Shown: positions 48,282-56,586 of the stretch, piece after piece
Position numbering within the stretch: the stretch's first letter is position 1
Layout: every line of letters starts with the position of its first letter
Source of the DNA: Arcanobacterium sp.
Lineage (GTDB): Bacteria > Actinomycetota > Actinomycetes > Actinomycetales > Actinomycetaceae
Direction of reading: 5' to 3'
DNA: 64,000 nt
Assembly: GCA_022778805.1 (NCBI GenBank)
Contig: JALFSN010000002.1
Span: 62,001-126,000, forward strand
The notes under the pieces: model-generated
Seen by the model: the letters and a program-made list of their open reading frames with translations, nothing else
Database searches by the model: none
What the model was told of the DNA's origin: nothing
Made by a program: the position numbers and the translations under genes

Positions 48282-49700
48282 ATGAGCACCAGGAAGAAAA
48301 TTGGCATATCGGCACTTATCGTCGTAGCACTCACGCTCCTAGGACTGGGAGTTTACGTGGGGTATTTTGCAGTTGGCCATCGCGCACTCCCTGGCACGTA
48401 TGTGGGCAACGTCAAGGTGGCTGGTCTCACCCAGGATGAAATTAAGCAGCGACTGGCACTTGCCAACGACTCCAAGGTGAACATCTCAGGCACCGGCGTC
48501 AATACTACGTCCGCTACGCTCACGGATATGGGCTTTTCGTTTAACCCTGACGAGCTGGCATCCAAAGCGATGTCTGCAAACGGCGTGTGGTGGAAATACG
48601 CCACGACGCTGTTCAACACCACGACGGTGCAGCCCGCACTGCAGACTGATAACGACGCCGCCTCCGCTTTTGCTGCCAAACTCACGAAGGGAAACAGTGC
48701 CGCCGTCGCCCCCGTGAATCCTTGCCTGGAATTCAACGGTGAAAAATTCGTCATCAAACGGGGAACCGACGGGAAAGGCGTGAGTGTCACCTCCCTTATA
48801 GAGCCAGCTCATCAGCTCGTGTCCACACTCAGCAATGTCGATTTCACCGCTACAATTGCTCCCATTTCACCACTGGTCAAGGAAGCTGACCTGCAGGCGA
48901 AGCTGGATGCAGCGAACAAACTGATTGCACCCGAGGTCACGATAAAAGCCAACGATGAGACGGCGACCGCGAGTGCAGCCGATAAGGCCAAATGGGTGAA
49001 TGTGAGCGCCACTCAGCCTTCATTAAACATGGATGCGGTGAAAGCCTGGGTGCAGGCGCAGGGCAATAAATTCAACGTGGCGGGAGTGACCGGCGTACGC
49101 CTCGTAGACCATACCGGCAAACTGCTGAAAGTGAAGACTGAAGCAGTAGCGGGCAGCAAGGTAGAGAACGTCGATCAGGTAGTGACGACGCTCCAGAAGA
49201 ATCTCACTGCCGGATCTCCGACGCACGCCACTTTTACGATCACCACCACGGAAATGAAATGGACCGAGAAGAAAGTGGCTGTCGGAGCGGAGAACCTCCC
49301 CTATTTAGCCTCTGAGGGAGAACGCTGGGTTGATATTAACCTCAGCACCAACCGCGTGCGGGCATATGAGGGAGCCACACTCGTTTACGATTTTCCAATG
49401 ATCGACGGAGCGCCCAGCACCCCCACCATACAGGGAGAATTCGCTGTCTACTCCAAGCTGACAACGCAGGATATGCGCGGCCGTAATGCTGACGGCTCTC
49501 CGTACATGACGCCTGGCGTGCCGTGGGTTATGTACTTTACGGGCGACTACGCCACCCACGGCTCGTCTGCGTGGCGCAGTGCGTGGGGCTATGACGCCGG
49601 AGCTGGCGGCTCGCACGGGTGCGTCAATATGTCCAACGATGATGCCCACACACTGTGGGAGTGGGCATCCATTGGCACGCCCGTAATCAGCCACTCCTGA
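48282..49700 (+). CDS. L,D-transpeptidase (YkuD) with N-terminal TM and VanW-like/peptidoglycan-binding repeats
   Basis: MSTRKKIGISALIVVALTLLG; RWVDINLSTNRVRAYEGATLVYDFPMIDG...HGSSAWRSAWGYDAGAGGSHGCVNMSNDDAHTLWEW (HGx-SHGCVN). Confidence 0.92.
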   Translation: MSTRKKIGISALIVVALTLLGLGVYVGYFAVGHRALPGTYVGNVKVAGLTQDEIKQRLALANDSKVNISGTGVNTTSATLTDMGFSFNPDELASKAMSANGVWWKYATTLFNTTTVQPALQTDNDAASAFAAKLTKGNSAAVAPVNPCLEFNGEKFVIKRGTDGKGVSVTSLIEPAHQLVSTLSNVDFTATIAPISPLVKEADLQAKLDAANKLIAPEVTIKANDETATASAADKAKWVNVSATQPSLNMDAVKAWVQAQGNKFNVAGVTGVRLVDHTGKLLKVKTEAVAGSKVENVDQVVTTLQKNLTAGSPTHATFTITTTEMKWTEKKVAVGAENLPYLASEGERWVDINLSTNRVRAYEGATLVYDFPMIDGAPSTPTIQGEFAVYSKLTTQDMRGRNADGSPYMTPGVPWVMYFTGDYATHGSSAWRSAWGYDAGAGGSHGCVNMSNDDAHTLWEWASIGTPVISHS

Positions 49701-49862
49701 CGGTAAAGCTGCACAATGGCTCCAGTCGCTAAGCGACAGTCACACTCAGCCGGAGCACGTGAAGTGCCGAGTAAGACGCACACTGCGGTAACTTTTCGGT
49801 GTCAGTCGTTGAGTCCACAGTCTCACCGTATCAACTCACGGCACTGTCCAGCAGCGTAAACA

Positions 49863-49909
49863 GTTTGCCCCGCACATCACGGCCAAAGCGCTGTGCGTGC
49901 GGGGCAAAC
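49863..49909. terminator. 13-bp perfect hairpin between convergent L,D-transpeptidase and CDGSH genes
   Basis: GTTTGCCCCGCAC (49863-49875) / GTGCGGGGCAAAC (49897-49909), 21-nt loop. Confidence 0.65.
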
Positions 49910-49949
49910 CAAAACTCCGGTGGATACTTACAGATCAGGCATCCCAGAC

Positions 49950-50729
49950 TTACAGATGCCCCTCAGAGTGCGGCGACGTCACCTCCGCGCCCTCTTCTGG
50001 CGCGACGGTACCGACATGATCGACTGAATCATCGCTTGGCAAGAAGCCGTCGTTGTAACGCATCGGCACATGGAACGCATCGCAGAACGGCTTATTGCGC
50101 GATGAGCCACACCGGCATAGCACATAGCGGTTGCGCAGCTCATATTCTTCGCCGTCAGCCCCCTCTAGCGCAATGTTTCCATGCACATAGAGTCCTCCGC
50201 TCACGCCCTTTTGCGGATCTTGAATGAGCGTAATCCCAGCCGCTAGCTCTAGCTCGCGGAACTCTTCGTCGTGTGGCTTGGGAGTGAGCCGCCCTGCTGG
50301 GCAGTGCCCCGCCACTTTCTGAGCGAGCGCAACTTCCTCATCGCTCTTCGCCGTCATGGCAAGCGTCCAGGCTTCAGATCCCTCTCCGCTCAGATCGGCG
50401 CTGTGGCAGAAGCGCGCAAAAGCACACCGCTCGTCGTCAGCTAAATCAATCTGCGGCCCTTGAAAATAGCCAGCACGCTCAGCATACGGCTCTTTCGATG
50501 CCGTTTCGCGGCCTACAAAGCCAATTTTCTTGTGCGTGCCGTCGCAAAATGGAGCGTGCTGTGAATGTCCGCAACGGCACAAGTGATACTCTTCCTGTTG
50601 CTCTATCTCACGCCCATCTTCCCAACGATACCCATCTCCATCAGGACGAATAACTTTCTCGTCAATCGGCACTCCGCCCGTTACTTCATATGGGCCATTC
50701 GGCAGCACTTTAATACGCATGTCGGCCAT
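49950..50729 (-). CDS. CDGSH iron-sulfur domain protein (two CDGSH motifs plus an intervening Fe-S-like segment)
   Basis: CRCGHSQHAPFCDGTH and CRCGSSRNKPFCDAFH; middle region DDERCAFARFCH...VAGHCPAGRL. Confidence 0.9.
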   Translation of the reverse strand: MADMRIKVLPNGPYEVTGGVPIDEKVIRPDGDGYRWEDGREIEQQEEYHLCRCGHSQHAPFCDGTHKKIGFVGRETASKEPYAERAGYFQGPQIDLADDERCAFARFCHSADLSGEGSEAWTLAMTAKSDEEVALAQKVAGHCPAGRLTPKPHDEEFRELELAAGITLIQDPQKGVSGGLYVHGNIALEGADGEEYELRNRYVLCRCGSSRNKPFCDAFHVPMRYNDGFLPSDDSVDHVGTVAPEEGAEVTSPHSEGHL

Positions 50730-50992
50730 GAAAACTCCCCTTTATCTCTCAGCGCACCAGAGCACCGCTGCCCTGCGCGTTGCGATATACGACGTAGCTC
50801 AATCGTACTCAGCGCACGAGTGATAAACACGCCACTGGGCTCGGAAATACGCGCCTTTTCTTGCGCTTAATTCAGTTCGGTCTGGTTTTCGCCCACTGTC
50901 GGCAAGGTAACACGGGCTGCTTTGGAGTCGGTCGCGGCAGCCACCTATTCTTGATGTGAGATCGATTGAGGGGGATGGAAGAGAGGGGAAGC

Positions 50993-53032
50993 ATGCCAAA
51001 ACCAGTGGAAAATGCCTCTCGTTATAACCCCGCGATTGACGGCGTTCGCACCCTGGCAGTGTTCGCCGTCATCCTCTACCACATGAACGTGGCGTGGATT
51101 CCTGGCGGGCTCCTCGGCGTGGGAGTGTTTTTCACGCTCTCTGGCTTCCTCATCACTGGCAATCTCATGCGCAGCTGGTATGCCCACGGAAATCTCGGCC
51201 TGAGCACGTTTTGGCTGCGGCGCCTGCGGCGTCTCATGCCTGCCGTCATTATCGTCGTGCTGTGCATCTGGGCGCTCACCCCGTACCTGGCACCCAGCTC
51301 CTGGGAAACGTACAAATTTGCTGGCCTCACTGCTATTTTCTACGTGAACAACTGGGCCACGATCTTCTACGGAAATTCCTACTTCGATCAGTTCGCACTC
51401 AGCCCCTTTGAGCACATGTGGTCGCTATCTGTGGAGGAACAGTTTTATCTCTTTTGGCCACTCGTTTTGTTGCTCTTCCTAGTGATCTCGCGCGGCAAGA
51501 AGGCGGTGGTCATCGCACTCACGGGCGTTGTAGCTATCGCCTCTTTCGCGTGGATGAGCATCGCTTTCCACATGGGCTTTGACCCAACCCGCATCTACGA
51601 AGGCACTGACACCCGTGCCGGTGCTTTGCTCGTGGGTGCTCTTCTAGCCCTGGCGATGAGCGGGAAGCCGCAGACCACGGGGAACAGCTCTGGGCGTGGA
51701 TTCGTCAGTTCTCTCATTCGCACCACTAACAGAATCGTCGCAGATATCGTGGGCATTATTGGGGCGAGCGTGATCATCATCTTGATGATCGTGACGCCGG
51801 ACTCTTCTCCCTTTCTGTATGACGCCGGAATTGCACTCCTCTCTCTCGCCTCAGCCGCCCTGCTCTACGGCGTCTCGAATCAGCACACACTCGTAGCTGC
51901 CATCTTTGGATGGCGCCCTGTCGCCTGGATTGGTGAACGCTCCTACGCTATTTATCTGTGGCACATGCCGCTTGTGGCCTTCATGCGTGAGCCACTCTCG
52001 CTGGTACCGCTCTGGCTTGCTACGCTCATCGTCGCAGCAGGCGCTATCGTACTCGCCTCGGTATCATGGGTACTCGTGGAAGACCCTATTAGACGGCATG
52101 GCTTTTTCTCCCCGCTCTGGAGCTGGCTGCACCGCAAGAGCCCCATGCCGCGCACCATATGGATGCTGCCCCTCGCATTTGTGCTGGCAGTGGGGATAAT
52201 CGGCACTTCAACCGTGCTCGTGCGCGGCGCTCAGGAGCGGCACATCGCCCAGCTAGAAGCTCAGCGTGAACATGAGGAGCAGCTGACGCGCCAAAAGGCA
52301 GAAATGGCGGCTCAGCATGCGAAAGAGCGAGAGCTTGCTGCCACCCGCACCCGTTGCACTGAGATTGTGCACGTGGGCGACTCTACGTCGCTGGCGATGT
52401 TTAGCGATGACGGCGTAGAAAATCCAGATGATAACGCGATGAAAGTGTACGCCGCCACGGGCGCACACAAGGTCGTCAACTCCTCTTTCGGCGCACGCGC
52501 CACGAACCAAGGCTATGAAGATTCCCCCTCGGGCAATGAATCACTGCGGCAGCTGATTGATGCCGGCGTCGATTCTGACGCATGTTTCGTGATTGCGCTG
52601 GGCACCAACGATGCTGCCAATATGAATGTGGAGGGCAAGGATCGCTCGTCGGAACACATTGAGACGACGATGGACATCATCGGCCCGCATCACCCCGTGC
52701 TATGGATCACCACAATTGTCAATCCGGCTGGAGCTCCGCGCTGGTATGACAAAGCCGTGATGGACAGCTGGAATAGCGCACTCTATGCCGAGCTGAAAAC
52801 GCACCCCAATATGTGGGTGTACCCGTGGGATAAAGACGTGCGCCCGAACTGGTTTATTGAGGGTGACGGCGTGCACTACAACCAGGAGGGCAGCTCTGAG
52901 CGCTCGCATCGCTTTGCCCAGGCGGTGATCAACGCCTGGCCGCTCACTCTCAAGGGCACTGCAGCTCCGCTGCTACCTAATCCGCCACTCGCCGCACATC
53001 AACGCATCGTCTCCGGTCTGCGCCCGTACTAA
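50993..53032 (+). CDS. OatA-like acyltransferase (acyltransferase-3 membrane domain + SGNH domain)
   Basis: NPAIDGVRTLAVFAVILYHMNVAWIPGGLLGVGVFFTLSGFLITGNLM; HVGDSTSLAMF, ALGTNDAAN, DGVHYNQEGSSER. Confidence 0.92.
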   Translation: MPKPVENASRYNPAIDGVRTLAVFAVILYHMNVAWIPGGLLGVGVFFTLSGFLITGNLMRSWYAHGNLGLSTFWLRRLRRLMPAVIIVVLCIWALTPYLAPSSWETYKFAGLTAIFYVNNWATIFYGNSYFDQFALSPFEHMWSLSVEEQFYLFWPLVLLLFLVISRGKKAVVIALTGVVAIASFAWMSIAFHMGFDPTRIYEGTDTRAGALLVGALLALAMSGKPQTTGNSSGRGFVSSLIRTTNRIVADIVGIIGASVIIILMIVTPDSSPFLYDAGIALLSLASAALLYGVSNQHTLVAAIFGWRPVAWIGERSYAIYLWHMPLVAFMREPLSLVPLWLATLIVAAGAIVLASVSWVLVEDPIRRHGFFSPLWSWLHRKSPMPRTIWMLPLAFVLAVGIIGTSTVLVRGAQERHIAQLEAQREHEEQLTRQKAEMAAQHAKERELAATRTRCTEIVHVGDSTSLAMFSDDGVENPDDNAMKVYAATGAHKVVNSSFGARATNQGYEDSPSGNESLRQLIDAGVDSDACFVIALGTNDAANMNVEGKDRSSEHIETTMDIIGPHHPVLWITTIVNPAGAPRWYDKAVMDSWNSALYAELKTHPNMWVYPWDKDVRPNWFIEGDGVHYNQEGSSERSHRFAQAVINAWPLTLKGTAAPLLPNPPLAAHQRIVSGLRPY

Positions 53033-53091
53033 TTCTGCACGGATTCTGCCCCGTAGTGATTCCACTCTTTCCCGTCTGTCGCACCACAGCT

Positions 53092-56000
53092 CTATCGCTC
53101 TACGCGATCGCTCTGCACATCTTTCCCTCGCAGCAGCAATTCGGCCAGATGCACGCCGTGTTTGCCAGCAAGCTGTTCAGCCTGAGTGCGGCACGAAAAA
53201 CCATCTGCCAGATAGATTGCGTCTTCAGCTCCAGGAGCCTGAAGTGCAGGGAGAAGCTCCCGCTCAGCCACACGCACGCTCACGTCGTAATGCCCCTGTT
53301 CCATACCAAAATTCCCAGCTAACCCACAGCAGCCAGTGAGAACCCGCAGGTCAGCTCCGGTCTGGCGCAGCAGAGCTGCATCGGCTTTCCATCCCATCAC
53401 GGAGTAGTGATGGCAGTGTGGCTGTGCAATGACGCTCACGCCATCCAGCTGCGGCAGCAGCACCTTTTCTGGCCCAAATTCGGCGCTGGTGAGCAACTCC
53501 GCAAGGGTGAACGTCATAGAACTCACCAGCTGCGATCGGGCGTCATCTGGAAGTAGATCCAGCACGTCGTCTCTGAGCACCGCCGTGCAGCTCGGTTCCA
53601 CCCCCACTATCGGAATGCCACTGGCCGCGAAAGGCGCGAGCACGCGCAGCAAATCGCGCAATTTTCGCTTCGCGGTATCAAGCTGACCAGTGGTAATCCA
53701 GGTGAGGCCGCAGCAGACGTCGTCAGGCGGGATAAGCACGGTGTATCCGTGCCGCTGTAGCAGCGCCACCATCGCCTGTGCACCGCGCGTATCGAGAGTC
53801 TCAGAGAAGGAATCAGCCCAGAGCATCACGTATGCAGGCGTCGTGCGTGACGGCGTCACCTCACCTCCTGCACGTGCACCTACTGCAGGAGCGCTAGGTG
53901 GCATCTCGCCATGGTGCGCTTTCGCGTGGGACGTCTCAACTCTCCCCAGTAGCGATAGCGGCGCCATATCTGGCTGCACTGCTCCTTGCTGAACGCGCGA
54001 AAAACGCCGACGGGCAAAACCAGGCATCAGTCGGCGAGTATCTAAGCCAGCGATTTTGAATGCGAGTTTGCGCAGTGGCTTCACTCCGAGAGCTGCATTG
54101 GCGAGCGCTGGCACTCCAGGCACTGACGTCGCCACGCGCGCGAGCGAGGGCAAATTTCCGAGCAGATAATGTGTGCGCGGGCGCACGTGCCCGCGATAGC
54201 CGCGATAGAGTGCCTCCGATTTGAAACGCGCCAGGTCTACCCCCGTCGGGCAATCCGCCGAGCAGGCCTTGCACCCAAGGCATAGATCGAGCGCTGAGAG
54301 CACTGCACTATCCGCAAATCCGCTCACCAGTGAGGCGCTCGTGCCATCAGCTCGATAGCCCTGCTGAGCTACCTCTTGTAGGATTCGCATCCGCCCGCGC
54401 GTGACGTCTTTTTCATCTTTCGTGGCCTGGTAGCTCGGGCACATCCACCCTCCAGCCAGAGCGTTATCAGCGCGGCATTTACCCACTCCCGTGCAGCGGT
54501 GCAAGGCGTGCGTGAAGCTGTCACCGTCACGGCGGAAATGGAATCCTCCAGCATAGGGCAGCTCTCGCGCATACGGCCGGCGCAGATCAGCATCCATCGC
54601 CCGCGCCTGCTCTGCCCGCTCCGCCAGACTAGAGGCGGCCAGCTCTGCTGTACTAGGAGCGGCCACCTCTGCTGCGCCAGGGGTAGCCAGCTCTGGCGTG
54701 ACGAGTACTCCTGGATTCATCACGTTATGCGGATCAAAAATCGCTTTCACAGCGCGGAAAAGCTGCATCATCTGCGGAGAGTACATGCGCCCAAGCAGCT
54801 CGGAGCGCGCTCTGCCATCGCCGTGTTCACCTGAGAGAGAACCGCCATAGCTGGCGACGAGATCAGCAGCCTGCTCCATAAAATCGCGGAATACGGGCGC
54901 CGCGGAGTGAGAGTCGAGCGGAAAATCAATGCGGACGTGTACGCAGCCATCGCCAAAGTGCCCGTACATTAGCCCATGCAAACGGTGGCGATCCATCAGC
55001 GCCTGCAGATCGCGCAAGTATGCTCCCAGTTCAGCTGGCGGCACTGCCGAATCTTCCCAGCCTGGCCAGGCTTGCGTCCCCTGCGGCGTCTGCCCGCCGA
55101 GCCCTGCGCCGTCAGCCCGAATCTGCCAGAGCTTGGTAGCACGCTCGCCAGCTGGCTCAATCATCACGGCATCGGTGCCCGCAGCTGCTGCTAGCGCCTG
55201 GGCGCGCGCTGGCACATCGGCGGGGTCTTCCCCCTCCTGTGCGCCCATTTCCACCATCAGCCAGCCGTTCCCAGGGGGAAGCTCCGGCACATCGCCTTTG
55301 GCTCGCCGCACCATATCCACCAGTGCCGCATCCATGCCCTCAATAGCCAGCGGGTGAAATTCCAGGAGCGCGGGCACGGCATCAGCAGCTGCGGGCATAT
55401 TCGGATACCCCAGCACCACTAGCGTCGCGGCTGATGCAATCGGCACCAGCCGCACGTGCGCCTCAGTGATTGCCACCAATGTTCCCTCAGTGCCCACGAG
55501 CATTTTGGCTAGATCGCGATGGCGCTCAGGCAGCATCCACTCCAGCGAGTAGCCACTCACCTGGCGGCCAAACCTGCCAAGTTCTGTGCGAATTGGCGCG
55601 AGGTTTTCTTCCACGAGCGCATCCAGCTGTGCGAGCGCAGTGCCAGTATCAGCCTCGCGAGTATCAGCTTCCCCGCTCCCTGCCACAAACTCTCGACCGC
55701 ACCCGTCGATGCAGTGCAGCTCTATGACGTTCTCCGCCGTTTTCCCATAAGCTACGGCGTGCGGGCCGCAAGCGTTGTTGCCAATCATTCCGCCAAATGT
55801 GGCTCGATTTTGAGTGCTGGGATCCGGGCCGAAGCGCAGTCCAAACTGAGCTGCCGCACGCTGGAGATCGCTCATCACCACGCCTGGCTGCACTCGCGCC
55901 GTGCGGGCAGCGGGATCAATCTGCAGAATTTTATTCATATAGCGCGAGTACTCGACAATCACGCCGGTACCGATAGCATTGCCGGCCACCGACGTGCCAC

Positions 56001-56295
56001 CTCCGCGGGCGGTGACGCCGATGCCGTGCTGCCGCGCCCATGCGAGAATCGTGCGCACATCTGCACTATCGCGGGGGAAAGCCACCACGGCCGGAGGCAC
56101 CCTGTAGTTGGAAGCATCGGTGGAATACTGCACCCGAGTGCGCGCAGACGTCTCTACGTCTCCCGCGATGCGCTCGGATAGTTCGGCCACCCATTCGCTC
56201 ATATCATCGGCACTGCTCATGTCCCTATTGTGCCCTGAGCCCAGCAGTGGCGCTACAGCGTCCAGAAAAGGTGCGTCCACGGCGTCACGAATCAT
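53092..56295 (-). CDS. YdiJ-like FAD-linked oxidase fused to 4Fe-4S/CCG domains (D-2-hydroxyacid dehydrogenase type)
   Basis: FAD_binding_4: PRDSADVRTILAWARQHGIGVTARGGGTSVAGNAIG; MYGHFGDGCVHVRIDFP; CLGCKACSADCPTGVD; CCG motifs DDVCCGLTW and LTGCCGLAGNFGM. Confidence 0.93.
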   Translation of the reverse strand: MIRDAVDAPFLDAVAPLLGSGHNRDMSSADDMSEWVAELSERIAGDVETSARTRVQYSTDASNYRVPPAVVAFPRDSADVRTILAWARQHGIGVTARGGGTSVAGNAIGTGVIVEYSRYMNKILQIDPAARTARVQPGVVMSDLQRAAAQFGLRFGPDPSTQNRATFGGMIGNNACGPHAVAYGKTAENVIELHCIDGCGREFVAGSGEADTREADTGTALAQLDALVEENLAPIRTELGRFGRQVSGYSLEWMLPERHRDLAKMLVGTEGTLVAITEAHVRLVPIASAATLVVLGYPNMPAAADAVPALLEFHPLAIEGMDAALVDMVRRAKGDVPELPPGNGWLMVEMGAQEGEDPADVPARAQALAAAAGTDAVMIEPAGERATKLWQIRADGAGLGGQTPQGTQAWPGWEDSAVPPAELGAYLRDLQALMDRHRLHGLMYGHFGDGCVHVRIDFPLDSHSAAPVFRDFMEQAADLVASYGGSLSGEHGDGRARSELLGRMYSPQMMQLFRAVKAIFDPHNVMNPGVLVTPELATPGAAEVAAPSTAELAASSLAERAEQARAMDADLRRPYARELPYAGGFHFRRDGDSFTHALHRCTGVGKCRADNALAGGWMCPSYQATKDEKDVTRGRMRILQEVAQQGYRADGTSASLVSGFADSAVLSALDLCLGCKACSADCPTGVDLARFKSEALYRGYRGHVRPRTHYLLGNLPSLARVATSVPGVPALANAALGVKPLRKLAFKIAGLDTRRLMPGFARRRFSRVQQGAVQPDMAPLSLLGRVETSHAKAHHGEMPPSAPAVGARAGGEVTPSRTTPAYVMLWADSFSETLDTRGAQAMVALLQRHGYTVLIPPDDVCCGLTWITTGQLDTAKRKLRDLLRVLAPFAASGIPIVGVEPSCTAVLRDDVLDLLPDDARSQLVSSMTFTLAELLTSAEFGPEKVLLPQLDGVSVIAQPHCHHYSVMGWKADAALLRQTGADLRVLTGCCGLAGNFGMEQGHYDVSVRVAERELLPALQAPGAEDAIYLADGFSCRTQAEQLAGKHGVHLAELLLRGKDVQSDRVER

Positions 56296-56326
56296 CGCTC
56301 ACCGCAGCACAGCTCGTAGAGAGCAC

Positions 56327-56581
56327 TCAGGCAAGCGGACAACCGGCACACGCCAGCCGTGCCTCCGTTGAAAGTGGCCCTGACGAACAGGCACCCAGCC
56401 CGCTTGAGCACAAGCTCTGTGCCGATTGGGCGAGGCCAGCGCGCTGCAAATGCTCCGCCAGCACCTGTATGAATATCACGGAAATGCCGAGGGCTCGGGC
56501 GACTTCTGGAACAGTTTTCCCCGCCGCCAGCTGCGCGAGCACCTGCGACGTCACCGTGCTTGATCTCACTGACGTATCCAC
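56327..56581 (-). CDS. Small HTH protein with C-terminal Cys cluster, FeoC-like candidate
   Basis: GTG at 56581, 5 nt after the feoB stop: VDTSVRSSTVTSQVLAQLAAGKTVPEVARALGISVIFIQVLAEHLQRAGLAQSAQSLCSSGLGACSSGPLSTEARLACAGCPLA. Confidence 0.6.
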   Translation of the reverse strand: MDTSVRSSTVTSQVLAQLAAGKTVPEVARALGISVIFIQVLAEHLQRAGLAQSAQSLCSSGLGACSSGPLSTEARLACAGCPLA

Positions 56582-56586
56582 GATTG

